The position numbers and the translations under genes were made by a program. A DNA stretch of 64,000 bases, from positions 62,001 to 126,000 of the forward strand of contig CAJXJR010000006.1 of assembly GCA_913055155.1 (NCBI GenBank), in the 5' to 3' direction. The notes beneath the pieces were generated by a model. That model was not told where the DNA came from. It did no database searches and saw nothing but the letters and a program-made list of their open reading frames with translations. Every line of letters begins with the position of its first letter. Position 1 is the first letter of the stretch. Shown here piece after piece: positions 1 through 8,910 of the stretch. Source of the DNA: an uncultured Erythrobacter sp. (GTDB taxonomy: Bacteria; Pseudomonadota; Alphaproteobacteria; Sphingomonadales; Sphingomonadaceae).

Positions 1-11
1 CCCCCGAAGCC

Positions 12-1280
12 GTGAGTGAAGACGCGCCATTGGCCGATAGGCTGCGGCCGCGCAGCCTTGGCGAAGTGATCGGGCAGGAACACCTTACCGGCCCCGAAGG
101 CGCAATCGGGCGCATGGTGGCGGCGGGCAGGCTTTCCAGCATGGTGCTGTGGGGGCCGCCCGGCACCGGCAAGACCTCCATCGCGCGCCTGCTCGCCGAT
201 GCCGTTGGCATGCGTTACGAAGCCGTCAGCGCGGTCTTTTCCGGCGTGGCGGACCTGAAGAAGGCCTTTGCCGCTGCCGAACAGGCGCAGAAGGCTGGGC
301 AGCGCACGCTGTTGTTCGTGGACGAGATCCACCGTTTCAACCGCGCGCAGCAGGACGGTTTCCTGCCCTTCGTAGAGCGCGGCCTGGTCACGCTGGTGGG
401 CGCCACGACCGAGAATCCCAGCTTCGAACTCAACGCCGCCCTCCTCAGCCGCGCGCAGGTACTGGTGCTGCATCGGCTGGGTCCGGACGCGCTGGAAAAA
501 CTGCTCGAACGGGCCGAGGCACTGGAAGGCCCCCTGCCCCTGACCGAGGAAGCGCGCGCCGCGCTGGTCGCCACGGCCGATGGCGACGGGCGATTCCTGC
601 TCAACCAGGCGGAAACACTGTACGCGGCCAATATCGCCGAGCCGCTCGATCCCTCCGGATTGGGCCAGTTCCTGCAGCGCCGCGTGGCCGTCTACGACAA
701 GGATCGCGAAGGGCACTACAACCTCATTTCCGCGCTGCACAAGGCGGTGCGCGGGTCCGATCCGCAGGCCGCGCTGTATTACATGGCGCGCATGCTGGTG
801 GCAGGCGAGGAACCGCTGTTCGTCGCCCGGCGGCTGGTGCGCATGGCGGTGGAGGATATCGGCCTCGCCGATCCGCAGGCGCTGCAACAGTGCATGGCAG
901 CGAAGGAGGCTTACCAGTTCCTGGGGTCGCCCGAAGGCGAACTGGCGCTGGTGCAGGCATGCCTCTACCTCGCCACCGCCCCCAAGTCGAACGCCGCCTA
1001 CAAGGCGCAGAAGGCCGCCTTTGCCAGCGCGAAGGAGACCGGCAGCCTGATGCCGCCGATGAACATCGTGAATGCACCCACCGGCATGATGAAGCAGCTT
1101 GGCTACGGCGCAGGCTACACTTACGACCATGACGCCGAGGAAGGCTTTTCGGGCGACGACTACTGGCCCGAGGAAATGACGCCGCAGACCTATTACGAAC
1201 CCGTCGAACGCGGGTTCGAACGCGAGATCAGGAAGCGGCTGGACTATTGGGACAAGCTGCGCGGGGAGCGGCGTGGTTAG
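12..1280 (+). CDS. rarA: Replication-associated recombination protein A (RarA/MgsA), AAA+ ATPase
   Basis: Cytoplasmic AAA+ ATPase of the RarA/Mgs1/WRNIP1 family, related to clamp loaders, that acts at stalled replication forks. The 422-residue product has Walker A GPPGTGKT at residues 48-55, Walker B with DEIHRFN near 104-110, and the sensor-1 stretch ATTENPSFELNAALLSR at about 131-147. The C-terminal half carries the helical tetramerisation domain, with NIVNAPTGMMKQLGYG near the end. Length matches the family (about 420-450). The start is a GTG only 12 bases inside the window. The upstream frame is open to the window edge, so a slightly earlier start cannot be excluded. It overlaps the next gene by 8 bases, implying co-translation. 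Family assignment is secure; the fork role is family knowledge. Confidence 0.95.
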   Translation: MSEDAPLADRLRPRSLGEVIGQEHLTGPEGAIGRMVAAGRLSSMVLWGPPGTGKTSIARLLADAVGMRYEAVSAVFSGVADLKKAFAAAEQAQKAGQRTLLFVDEIHRFNRAQQDGFLPFVERGLVTLVGATTENPSFELNAALLSRAQVLVLHRLGPDALEKLLERAEALEGPLPLTEEARAALVATADGDGRFLLNQAETLYAANIAEPLDPSGLGQFLQRRVAVYDKDREGHYNLISALHKAVRGSDPQAALYYMARMLVAGEEPLFVARRLVRMAVEDIGLADPQALQQCMAAKEAYQFLGSPEGELALVQACLYLATAPKSNAAYKAQKAAFASAKETGSLMPPMNIVNAPTGMMKQLGYGAGYTYDHDAEEGFSGDDYWPEEMTPQTYYEPVERGFEREIRKRLDYWDKLRGERRG

Positions 1281-2154
1281 GCGTTTCTCGCATTACATCA
1301 GCATCGACTGGTCGGGCGCGAAGGGATCGCACCACAGGTCCATCGCCATGGCCGTGGCCGATGCCGCGGGCGGCCCGCCGGTGCTGGTGCAGCGCGACAA
1401 GGGCTGGAGCCGAGAAGAAGTCCTTGCCGTCCTGCGCGACGAACTGCCACCGGAGAGCTTCGTTGGCGTGGACCTTGGCATTTCGCTGCCGTTCCGCGAT
1501 TGCGGCGCCTTTTTCCCCGGCTTTGCCGATAGCCCCGCCGATGCGCGCGAGCTGTGGGCAATGGTAGACCGGGTGTGCCTGGCGGACGAACACCTTGCCG
1601 CCAGCAGCTTTGTCGAGCATCCCGAGCTGGGCGAGTACTTCCTCCACGGCCAGCGCCGGGGCGAACACTTCGGCTGCGACGGCGCGACACACAAGAACGG
1701 TCGGCTGCGCGTGGCCGAACATGCGCAAGCCGAAATCGGCCTGCGCCCGACCAGCAATTTCAAACTGGTCGGCGCCTCGCAGGTCGGCAAGTCCAGCCTG
1801 ACCGGCATGCGCGTGCTGCACGCGCTGCGCGGCCACCTTTCCGTCTGGCCGATAGACCCACTGCCACAAACGGGTCCGGTGATCGCGGAGATCTACACCT
1901 CCATCGCCGCGCTGGCCGCAGGTCGCACAGCCAGCACGGCGAAGATCAAGACGCGCGAGGAACTGGACGATGCCCTGGTCGCTCTTGGCAGCCCGCCGCT
2001 CGGAGGCACGGGTGCGATCGACGATCACTCGTCCGACGCGCTGCTGACCGCCGCCTGGATGCGCGCCAACGCCCAGCGCGAAGAACTGTGGTCTCCTGCC
2101 CGGATGACGCCGGATGTCGCGAAGACAGAAGGCTGGACCTTCGGCGTGCCCTGA
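1273..2154 (+). CDS. Predicted RNase H-fold protein (DUF429-like), function unknown
   Basis: Conserved protein of 293 residues without an experimentally known role that I recognise. The N-terminus has the acidic strand-hairpin pattern of RNase H-like proteins (ISIDWSGAKG, residues 9-18). A second strand with Asp follows (GVDLGISLPF), and the C-terminal part has DDHSSDALLTAAWMRANA, resembling the acidic helix of DUF429-type predicted nucleases. A GxxxxGKS string (GASQVGKSS, about residue 172) matches a P-loop by pattern but lacks a Walker B partner, so I treat it as chance. It starts with GTG inside the end of rarA, so expression is probably coupled to that repair ATPase. The fold assignment is inference from motif shape, not from a search. 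Confidence 0.6.
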   Translation: MVRRFSHYISIDWSGAKGSHHRSIAMAVADAAGGPPVLVQRDKGWSREEVLAVLRDELPPESFVGVDLGISLPFRDCGAFFPGFADSPADARELWAMVDRVCLADEHLAASSFVEHPELGEYFLHGQRRGEHFGCDGATHKNGRLRVAEHAQAEIGLRPTSNFKLVGASQVGKSSLTGMRVLHALRGHLSVWPIDPLPQTGPVIAEIYTSIAALAAGRTASTAKIKTREELDDALVALGSPPLGGTGAIDDHSSDALLTAAWMRANAQREELWSPARMTPDVAKTEGWTFGVP

Positions 2155-2167
2155 TGACCGCCCCGGT

Positions 2168-2536
2168 CTAGCGGCGCCGCATGGCGCGGATTTCCTCCAC
2201 GCGCGGATCCAGTGTTCGCGGTGGCTGTTCCAGCCGTGGCTTTGCACCTTCGGGGCTACCCTTGAAGGCCATCGGCGCCATGGCATTGATGGTCTTCATG
2301 TTCTCATCACGCACCATGCCGGGAATCATGAAGGCATCGATCAGCCACCAGAAGGCCAGCGGGATGATGCCGACGACCGACAGGCACATCAGCAACTGGA
2401 TCACGCCCGTGCCCGTTCGCCCCAGGTAGAAGCGGTGCGCACCGAGGAAGCCGAGGAAGAACCACAGCAGATAGCTGGCGCCGGTCGACTTGCGATGCGC
2501 CTCGTAGATCAGCTGTTCCTGGGTACGCGGGTCCAT
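2168..2536 (-). CDS. TM2 domain-containing membrane protein
   Basis: Small inner-membrane protein of 122 residues with a TM2 domain: two hydrophobic helices flanking the hallmark GAHRFYLG turn (about residues 31-38), followed by a helix ending in WWLIDAF. The cytoplasmic tail is basic and proline-rich. I chose the ATG at 2536 because a GGAG ribosome-binding site sits about 8 bases upstream and the family begins close to the first helix; a longer frame would add 49 residues of unrelated composition. The function of bacterial TM2 proteins is not defined. It is convergent with the preceding gene, with only 13 bases between stop codons. Confidence 0.85.
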   Translation of the reverse strand: MDPRTQEQLIYEAHRKSTGASYLLWFFLGFLGAHRFYLGRTGTGVIQLLMCLSVVGIIPLAFWWLIDAFMIPGMVRDENMKTINAMAPMAFKGSPEGAKPRLEQPPRTLDPRVEEIRAMRRR

Positions 2537-2688
2537 GCGGGTGCTCCAATTTCGTCCCGTCGCGATAGAAGCACAATCGAGAACCGGTTTCAAACGCCAC
2601 TTCCCGGCTGTCACAGCGCCAGGCGGCACTTGCGCCCACTTGTCATTGCCTGCGGTTTCGACCAAAGGGGCCTCCGCCCGCATGGCAT

Positions 2689-2764
2689 GCCGGTTTAGCT
2701 CAGTTGGTAGAGCAGTTGATTTGTAATCATCAGGCCAGGGGTTCGAATCCTCTAACCGGCACCA
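2689..2764 (+). tRNA. tRNA-Thr (anticodon UGU)
   Basis: A 76-base cloverleaf can be folded by eye. The 7-bp acceptor GCCGGTT pairs with AACCGGC. The D-arm is GCTC/GAGC. The anticodon loop TTTGTAA gives anticodon UGU (Thr, reading ACA and wobble). The T-loop TTCGAAT lies in a 5-bp stem, and the 3' CCA is encoded. The anticodon stem has one U-U mismatch. The last A of CCA is immediately followed by the stop codon of the convergent ugd gene. Confidence 0.96.
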
Positions 2765-4069
2765 TCACCTGCCCACGGCGACGTAAGTGAAGCCGTGGCG
2801 TTCCACGTCGCTGCGGCTGTAGAGGTTGCGCAAGTCCACCAGCAGCGGGCTGTTGAGCAGGTCCTTCACGCGGTCGAGGTCGAGCGCGCGGAACGTGTCC
2901 CACTCGGTCACGATCACGGCGGCATCGGCGCCGTCCATCGCCTCATAGGGGCCGCTGCAGTAGGTGACCTTGTCGATCACCTTCTTCGCCTGCTCCATCC
3001 CTTCGGGATCGTAGGCCTTCACGCTGATACCGGCATCCTGCAGCGCCTGCACGATGGAGATCGCCGGGCTATCGCGCATGTCGTCGGTGTTGGCCTTGAA
3101 GGTCAGCCCCAGCACCGCCACCGTCTTGCCGTGCTGTTCGCCCCCGCCCAGCGCGTTGATGACCTTGCGGCCCATGGCGCGCTTGCGCTGGTCGTTGCTG
3201 GCAACCACGCTTTCCACGATCCGCAGCGGGGCGGCATAGTCCTGCCCGGTCTTCAGCAGCGCCAGCGTATCCTTGGGGAAGCAGCTGCCGCCATAGCCCG
3301 GGCCCGGCATCAGGAAGCGGTTGCCGATGCGGCTGTCGAGGCCGATGCCCCTGGCCACGTCGCGCACGTCCGCGCCCACTTTCTCGCACAGGTCGGCGAT
3401 CTCGTTGATGAAGCCGATCTTGGTGGCAAGGAAGGCATTGCCGGCATACTTGGTGAGTTCGGCCGCGCGGCGGCTCATCACCACCAGCGGCGATTCGTTG
3501 CGCGTGAGCGGGCGGTAGATTTCCTGCAACACCTCTTCGGCATGGGCATCGTTCACCCCGATCACCACCCGGTCGGGCCGCTTGAAGTCGTCGATCGCCG
3601 CGCCTTCGCGCAGGAACTCGGGGTTGCTGGCAACCGAAAACTCAAGGTCCGGCGCGGTCTCGCGGATGATCCGCTCCACCTCGTCACCCGTGCCCACCGG
3701 CACGGTCGACTTGTCGACCACCACCACGCCAGCGGGCAGCAGCGGCGCCATCTCGCGGGCCGCGGCATAGACATAGGACAGGTCCGCATGGCCGTCGCCG
3801 CGGCGGCTGGGCGTGCCCACCGCGATGAACACCGCATCGGTGCCCGGCAGCGCCTCTGCCAGGTCCAGCGTGAACGACAGGCGCCCGGCGGCAACGTTCT
3901 TCGCCACCAGCTCGTCCAGTCCCGGCTCGAAAATCGGGATCTCGCCATTAAGCAGCGCGTCGATCTTCGACTGGTCCTTGTCGACGCACACCACCTCGTG
4001 CCCGAAATCGGCAAAGCACGCGCCCGATACCAGCCCCACATAGCCGGTGCCGATCATCACGATACGCAT
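2765..4069 (-). CDS. ugd: UDP-glucose 6-dehydrogenase
   Basis: Oxidises UDP-glucose to UDP-glucuronate with two NAD+, supplying uronic acid for surface polysaccharides. The 434-residue product has the N-terminal Rossmann motif GTGYVGLVSGAC (residues 7-18), STVPVGTGDEVE at about 121-132, and the catalytic cysteine in GYGGSCFPKD (Cys263). The C-terminal domain contains GLTFKANTDDMRDSP, typical of UDP-glucose/GDP-mannose dehydrogenases. The ATG start is preceded by an AGGA-type site. It appears monocistronic. The stop codon directly abuts the end of tRNA-Thr on the other strand, so there is no room for a terminator between them. Confidence 0.96.
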   Translation of the reverse strand: MRIVMIGTGYVGLVSGACFADFGHEVVCVDKDQSKIDALLNGEIPIFEPGLDELVAKNVAAGRLSFTLDLAEALPGTDAVFIAVGTPSRRGDGHADLSYVYAAAREMAPLLPAGVVVVDKSTVPVGTGDEVERIIRETAPDLEFSVASNPEFLREGAAIDDFKRPDRVVIGVNDAHAEEVLQEIYRPLTRNESPLVVMSRRAAELTKYAGNAFLATKIGFINEIADLCEKVGADVRDVARGIGLDSRIGNRFLMPGPGYGGSCFPKDTLALLKTGQDYAAPLRIVESVVASNDQRKRAMGRKVINALGGGEQHGKTVAVLGLTFKANTDDMRDSPAISIVQALQDAGISVKAYDPEGMEQAKKVIDKVTYCSGPYEAMDGADAAVIVTEWDTFRALDLDRVKDLLNSPLLVDLRNLYSRSDVERHGFTYVAVGR

Positions 4070-4132
4070 AGAATATCCGTTCCTGTTAGTTCTTTAGCGG
4101 CCCTAGTCGGACCAAGTTGTTACCAGAAAGTG

Positions 4133-4594
4133 TCAGCCGCGCCCACGATAGGGCGCAACGCCCTGATCGGGTAGCCAAAGCCCTTCTGGCGGCGCACCGC
4201 TTTGCCAGAACACATCGATGGGAATACCACCGCGCGGATACCAGTAGCCGCCGATGCGCAGCCATTGCGGGCGCATTTCCTCGAACAGCCGCTGGCCGAT
4301 GCCGACGGTCACATCCTCGTGAAAGCCGTTGTGGTTGCGAAATGCACCCAGGAACAGCTTGAGGCTCTTGCTCTCCACGATGGTTTCCGCAGGCGCATAG
4401 TCGATCACCAGGTGGGCGAAATCGGGCTGGCCGGTGACCGGGCACAGCGAGGTAAACTCGGGCGCCGCGAAGCGCACGAGGTAGAGGGCACCCTTGCGCG
4501 GGTTGGGAACGTAGTCGAGCACGGCCTCTTCGGGGGAAGCGGGCAGTGTGCTGGTCTGGCCCAGATGGATCGGCTGGTCAGGCATATCGGTCAT
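4133..4594 (-). CDS. queF: NADPH-dependent 7-cyano-7-deazaguanine reductase (QueF, unimodular type)
   Basis: Reduces the nitrile of preQ0 to the amine of preQ1 in queuosine tRNA modification, in the cytoplasm. The 153-residue product matches the short, unimodular QueF class. It carries the thioimide-forming cysteine (Cys51 in [11 protein letters not shown]), the proton-shuttling Asp58, the QueF signature ESKSLKLF (74-81) and FHED (91-94). I set the start at 4594 (MTDMPDQP); the frame stays open further upstream but that extension has no family resemblance. It is divergent from the sulfurtransferase gene, with 84 bases between starts. I looked for a preQ1 riboswitch in that gap and saw none. 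Confidence 0.95.
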   Translation of the reverse strand: MTDMPDQPIHLGQTSTLPASPEEAVLDYVPNPRKGALYLVRFAAPEFTSLCPVTGQPDFAHLVIDYAPAETIVESKSLKLFLGAFRNHNGFHEDVTVGIGQRLFEEMRPQWLRIGGYWYPRGGIPIDVFWQSGAPPEGLWLPDQGVAPYRGRG

Positions 4595-4678
4595 GTGCGC
4601 CCAAATGGCCTTACTTGGCGCAAGGCGCAAGCGTGAGAGCCATTTACGCGCACGCGAGCACAGGTTACCCTTCCCCGA

Positions 4679-5539
4679 ATGACAACCAAGATGACCCCAC
4701 TTGTTTCGACAGACTGGCTCGCCGCCGAACTCGGCTCCGACGACCTGGTCGTTCTGGATGCCAGCGCACACTTGCCCGGCACGGGACGCGACCCGGCTGC
4801 CGAATATGCCGAGGCGCATATACCCGGCGCACGCTACCTTGGCCTGATGTCGCAACTGATCGATCCAGCAGGCGACGTGCCTGCTGCAGTGCCCACCCGC
4901 GCCCAGTTCGAAGCGCACCTTGGCGCGCTGGGTGTAACGGCCAATCATCGCATCGTGCTGTACGACAACAGCAGCATGCGAACCTCTGCCCGCGCGTGGT
5001 TCATTTTCCGCCTCTACGGGGTCGAAAACTTCGCAATCCTGGATGGCGGTCTTGGCAAATGGGTGGCGGAGGGGCGTCCGGTCGAAAGCGGCGAGGTGTC
5101 AGTCAGCCCTGCGATCTTTGTCAGCAGCGGAGGCAAAGGCCAGATTCGCACCAAGGCCGACATGCTCGCCAACTGCGAAAGCCGCTCCGAACAGGTTGCC
5201 GACGCTCGCGACGCAGGCCGTTTCACCGGCGAAGTGGAAGACACGGTTCACGACCTGCCCGGCGGCCATATCCCCGGCGCACGGCACCTGTTTTTTGCTG
5301 ACCTGCTGGCCGAAGACGGCACCTTCCTGCCGCCAGAAGACCTTCGCGAAGTGTTCAGCAAGGCTGGCGTCGACCCGTCCGCGCCCCTTGCTGCCAGCTG
5401 CGGCGGCGGTGTGACAGCGGCCGTCGTGCTTTTCGCGCACTACCTGATGGGCCACGAGCACGGCGCGCTTTACGATGGCAGCTGGAGCGATTGGGGAGCC
5501 GACCCGGCTACACCCAAGGAAACCGGACCAGCCCGGTGA
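4679..5539 (+). CDS. sseA: 3-mercaptopyruvate/thiosulfate sulfurtransferase (tandem rhodanese)
   Basis: Two-domain rhodanese of 286 residues that transfers sulfur from 3-mercaptopyruvate (or thiosulfate) to an acceptor thiol through a cysteine persulfide. The inactive N-terminal rhodanese domain begins [22 protein letters not shown]. The C-terminal catalytic domain has the loop CGGGVT with Cys241; SseA proteins more often read CGSGVT, so this is a minor substitution. A second in-frame ATG lies at 4691. The stop overlaps the GTG start of the cystathionine lyase gene (GTGA), making a sulfur amino-acid operon with the following genes. Confidence 0.93.
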   Translation: MTTKMTPLVSTDWLAAELGSDDLVVLDASAHLPGTGRDPAAEYAEAHIPGARYLGLMSQLIDPAGDVPAAVPTRAQFEAHLGALGVTANHRIVLYDNSSMRTSARAWFIFRLYGVENFAILDGGLGKWVAEGRPVESGEVSVSPAIFVSSGGKGQIRTKADMLANCESRSEQVADARDAGRFTGEVEDTVHDLPGGHIPGARHLFFADLLAEDGTFLPPEDLREVFSKAGVDPSAPLAASCGGGVTAAVVLFAHYLMGHEHGALYDGSWSDWGADPATPKETGPAR

Positions 5540-6753
5540 GCAAAGGCTCGCACAAGGATGCCACACGCCTGGTCGAAGTCGGGCGCAAGCGCGAATGGAC
5601 CAGCGCCCCCGGCGCGAAGGGCCATGTCGTCAACCCGCCTGTCTGGCGCGCCAGTACGCACCTCTACGAAGACAGTGCCGACCTGGCCGCAGGGCGGCCC
5701 AATGACGACGGGCATTTCTACTACGGGCGGCGCGGCGGGCCGACGCAATGGGCGCTGGCCGATGCGCTGACGCAGCTGGAACCTGGCGCCGATGGCACCG
5801 AACTGTTCCCCAGCGGCGTGGCCGCCATCGCCGGCACGCTGCTGGCGCTGCTGCGTCCGGGTGACGAGCTGCTGGTGACCGACAACGCCTATGAGCCAAC
5901 GCACCACATCGCGCTGCAGATGCTCGACCAGTTCGGCATCACCGCGCGCCCCTTCGACCCGCTCGATCCCGACAGCCTGTCTGCCATGATCGGCGAGCAC
6001 ACCCGCGCGGTGATGCTGGAAAGCCCCGGCAGCCTGACGATGGAAGTGTGCGACGTGCCCGCCCTTGCCGCCATTGCCCGCGAGCGCGGCGTGCTGTCGG
6101 TGATCGACAATACCTGGGCCACCCCGCTGGGCTTCCCCGCGCTGGAACACGGCTGCGATGTGGCGGTGATGAGCCTGACCAAGCATGTCGGCGGTCATTC
6201 CGACGTGATGATGGGCAGCGCCAGCGCCGCCAAGCCCCTGATCGGGCGCATCCGCCGCCAGGCACAGCTGATGGGCCAGGTCGTCTCGCCCGACGATGCC
6301 GCGCTTGCACTGCGCGGCCTGCGCACCATGGGCGTGCGGCTGGAACGCTCCACGCGCACGGCGCTGACCTTGGCGGACTGGCTTTCCACCCGGCCCGAAG
6401 TTTCCGCCGTGCTGTGCCCCATGCTGCCCGGCGCATCCGGGCATGACATGTGGCGGCGCGACTACACCGGCGGCTGCGGCCTGTTCAGTTTCGTACTGGC
6501 CGATGGCTGCGACAAGGCCGCGCGCGCCCGGCTGCTTGACGCGCTCACCTTGTTCGGCATCGGTTTCAGCTGGGGCGGCTACGAAAGCCTCGCCATCCCC
6601 TTCGACCCTGCGCCGGTGCACAAGCTGCGCGCCTGGCCGCCGGGGATCGATGTCGGCAGCGGGCTTGGCGTGCGGCTTGCCATCGGTCTAGAAGACGCTG
6701 ACGACCTGATCGGAGACCTCGCCCGGGGTTTCGAGGCAATGGAAACGGCATGA
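5536..6753 (+). CDS. metC: Cystathionine beta-lyase, PLP-dependent
   Basis: Fold-type I PLP enzyme of the Cys/Met metabolism family that cleaves cystathionine to homocysteine, pyruvate and ammonia. The 405-residue product shows YGRRGGPTQWALADAL near the N-terminus, the PLP-stacking region ELFPSGVAAIAGTLLALL, DNTWATP with the cofactor aspartate, and the Schiff-base lysine in SLTKHVGGHSD (Lys216). The C-terminus contains GFSWGGYESL, which favours a beta-lyase over a gamma-synthase. I chose the GTG at 5536 because it overlaps the sseA stop; an ATG 45 bases upstream lies inside sseA. Its own stop overlaps the ATG of the MscS gene (ATGA), so three genes are translationally linked. Confidence 0.9.
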   Translation: MSKGSHKDATRLVEVGRKREWTSAPGAKGHVVNPPVWRASTHLYEDSADLAAGRPNDDGHFYYGRRGGPTQWALADALTQLEPGADGTELFPSGVAAIAGTLLALLRPGDELLVTDNAYEPTHHIALQMLDQFGITARPFDPLDPDSLSAMIGEHTRAVMLESPGSLTMEVCDVPALAAIARERGVLSVIDNTWATPLGFPALEHGCDVAVMSLTKHVGGHSDVMMGSASAAKPLIGRIRRQAQLMGQVVSPDDAALALRGLRTMGVRLERSTRTALTLADWLSTRPEVSAVLCPMLPGASGHDMWRRDYTGGCGLFSFVLADGCDKAARARLLDALTLFGIGFSWGGYESLAIPFDPAPVHKLRAWPPGIDVGSGLGVRLAIGLEDADDLIGDLARGFEAMETA

Positions 6754-8018
6754 GCGCAAACACCACAGCTGCGGCCACGGCCCCGGATACCGGGCCGACG
6801 GCGGGCGCATCGCCCACGCCAAGTGCCACGCCCAATCCCGATGCCGTGCCGTTGCTCGACCCCGACACGGGCGAGCCGCTGCTGGACCCGCAGACCGGCG
6901 AGCAGCTGATGGGCGTGCCGGCACAGCAGGCCGTGCCGATGCTCGATCCGCAAACCGGCGAACCGATGGTCAGCCCCGAAACCGGCGATCCGCTGCTGGC
7001 CATCCCAGGCCCGACCCCCACGCCGACACCGACGGTCGAGCCATCGACCGCGATCACCACGGCCGACGATGTCCGCAGCGCAGTAAGCGAACGCAGTGCC
7101 ACCGTGGGCGATATCGTCGACACGCTGAACAACTGGGCGATCCAGATCGGCTCCATGCGCTTCTCGGTATGGGATGCAGTGATCCTGGTGGGTGTGGTGC
7201 TGCTGGTACTGGTCGTGGCCTGGATGGTAACGCGCCTGCTCCGGCTGGTCCTGCGTCGCATCACCCGGCTCGACAGCTCGCAAAGGCTGCTGGCGGAGAA
7301 GATTTCCACCATCCTGATCTGGGCGGTGGCCATCCTTATCGGCTTCGACATGCTGGGGATCGACCTTACCGCGCTGGCGGTGTTCTCCGGCGCGTTCGGC
7401 CTGGCCATCGGTTTCGGCCTGCAAAAAACCTTCGGTAACCTGATCGCCGGGATCATCCTGCTGATGGACAAGTCGATCAAGCCAGGCGACGTGATTTCGG
7501 TGACCGACCAGGCGGGCAACGAAGGTTTCGGCCAGATCCGCAAGATCGGCATCCGCGCCATCTCGGTCGTCACCCGCGACCAGACCGAATACCTGATCCC
7601 GAACGAAAACCTGATGATCAACCAGGTGGTCAACTGGTCTTACAGCTCGCGCGATGTGCGAGTGAAGGCACCGGTCGGGGTCTCCTACGACAGCGACCTC
7701 GATCTGGTGACAAAGCTGCTGTACCAGGCCGTAGACGATACGCCGCGCATCCTTCGCAACCCGAAGCCGCGCGTGAACATCATGGCCTTTGGCGACAGCT
7801 CGGTCGATTTCGAAGTGCGCTTCTGGATCACCGATCCCGAAGCCGGGATGGCGAATATCCGGTCGGACGTTTACGCACGCATCTGGCAGCTGTTCCATGA
7901 AAACGGCATCCAGATTCCGTTTCCACAGCGCGACATTAACTTGCGCGCCAGCGAGCAGTTCGACCAGCTCGTCGCAGCGATCGGGCAGCGACTGGAAAAC
8001 AATTCCACGAAAAGCTGA
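6750..8018 (+). CDS. MscS-family mechanosensitive channel with an N-terminal repeat region
   Basis: Inner-membrane small-conductance mechanosensitive channel protein of 422 residues. The transmembrane core runs from about residue 142. The pore-lining helix is AFGLAIGFGLQKTFGNLIAG, followed by the beta domain (IKPGDVISV) and the C-terminal alpha/beta vestibule domain. The first 120 residues are unusual: low-complexity Ala/Thr/Pro, then four copies of a motif close to LLDPQTGEP (residues 35-43, 44-52, 64-72 and a degenerate copy at 75-82), then a PTPTPT run. There is no obvious signal peptide. The gene is coupled to metC by a 4-base ATGA overlap. Channel assignment is firm; the role of the N-terminal region is unknown. 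Confidence 0.92.
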   Translation: MSANTTAAATAPDTGPTAGASPTPSATPNPDAVPLLDPDTGEPLLDPQTGEQLMGVPAQQAVPMLDPQTGEPMVSPETGDPLLAIPGPTPTPTPTVEPSTAITTADDVRSAVSERSATVGDIVDTLNNWAIQIGSMRFSVWDAVILVGVVLLVLVVAWMVTRLLRLVLRRITRLDSSQRLLAEKISTILIWAVAILIGFDMLGIDLTALAVFSGAFGLAIGFGLQKTFGNLIAGIILLMDKSIKPGDVISVTDQAGNEGFGQIRKIGIRAISVVTRDQTEYLIPNENLMINQVVNWSYSSRDVRVKAPVGVSYDSDLDLVTKLLYQAVDDTPRILRNPKPRVNIMAFGDSSVDFEVRFWITDPEAGMANIRSDVYARIWQLFHENGIQIPFPQRDINLRASEQFDQLVAAIGQRLENNSTKS

Positions 8019-8086
8019 CACAGACCGACCAGGCTGTTTCAATTCCCTAATACACCGTGGTACAACACGGGTGAAAGCAAGGGGTA

Positions 8087-8818
8087 ATGACGCAGTATCT
8101 GGGCATCATCACCGCCTATGGCGCGGCAGCCATCCTCGCATGGCTGGCAGCCCTGCTGTATCCGCGGCTTATCCCCGCCGCTGCCGCCTACCGGATCGAC
8201 AATCGCTGGCAGCAAGCCGGCCTGTTCGTGCTGGCCGCGCTGCTTTCGTTCGGCATCGGGTCCTGGCAGCGACAGGGCCTGCTGCTTCCCGTTGGCAACC
8301 CGCTGTTCGGCATCCTGAGCCAGCTGCTGATATTCTCCCCGATCCTGGCCTACATCGCCAGCCGCCGCAGCCGCGCAGCCACACTGGTGCCGCAGAGGAA
8401 CGTGCTGCGATCGCTCGCGATCGGCATCGCCCTAGCCCTGCTGGCGCTGGGTGCCTTCTTCTCCACCACCAACGGCTGGGGCGATTTGCCGGCCATGGTG
8501 GATACGCTGGCCTTCGGCATCGATGCCGAAATCCTGGTGCGCACCTTGTTGCAAAGCTTCGCGGTGGCCGCCTTCCTGGCATTGCTGGCAGCAGGCTGGT
8601 CGAAGCGTGTTGCCCTTGGACTGGCGGCGCTGTTCATCCTCGCCATCCACGTCTCGCCATTGCTGTCGAACGGCTTTTCGGCGGAATGGCTGTTGGCCGT
8701 TCTGGTCCACCTCGCCATAGGCCTCGGCATCTTCTCGGCCATCCTCGCCACCCGCAATATCGTGTGGTTCTGGCCGGTGTTCGCCATGCTCAGCCTGTTG
8801 CAAATCCACGAGGTCTGA
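8087..8818 (+). CDS. Uncharacterised polytopic membrane protein
   Basis: A 243-residue, very hydrophobic protein with about eight predicted membrane helices; for example, the first spans LGIITAYGAAAILAWLAALLY and the last ends WFWPVFAMLSLLQ. I do not recognise a family motif or charged active-site residues in the helices. The ATG at 8087 is preceded by AAGGGG. It lies 68 bases after the mscS gene, so it may or may not share its transcript. Codon use and composition match the neighbours. After the stop there is a small GCGGCA/TGCCGC hairpin without a T-run (8823-8838). Confidence 0.75.
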   Translation: MTQYLGIITAYGAAAILAWLAALLYPRLIPAAAAYRIDNRWQQAGLFVLAALLSFGIGSWQRQGLLLPVGNPLFGILSQLLIFSPILAYIASRRSRAATLVPQRNVLRSLAIGIALALLALGAFFSTTNGWGDLPAMVDTLAFGIDAEILVRTLLQSFAVAAFLALLAAGWSKRVALGLAALFILAIHVSPLLSNGFSAEWLLAVLVHLAIGLGIFSAILATRNIVWFWPVFAMLSLLQIHEV

Positions 8819-8910
8819 CGCTGCGGCACGGCTGCCGCTAAAGCTGATCTACATCGCGGCAAATCCTTTCTCACTGGCAGCTCGGCGCCCGCCCGCGCAT
8901 CTTGGGCGCC

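Noticed and set aside
1780-1815. P-loop ATPase reading of GASQVGKSS in the RNase H-fold protein
   Set aside because: No Walker B or switch motif follows, and the surrounding fold pattern is not that of a P-loop enzyme.
4595-4678. preQ1 riboswitch in front of queF
   Set aside because: The leader lacks the short stem plus A-rich tail of the known preQ1 aptamers.
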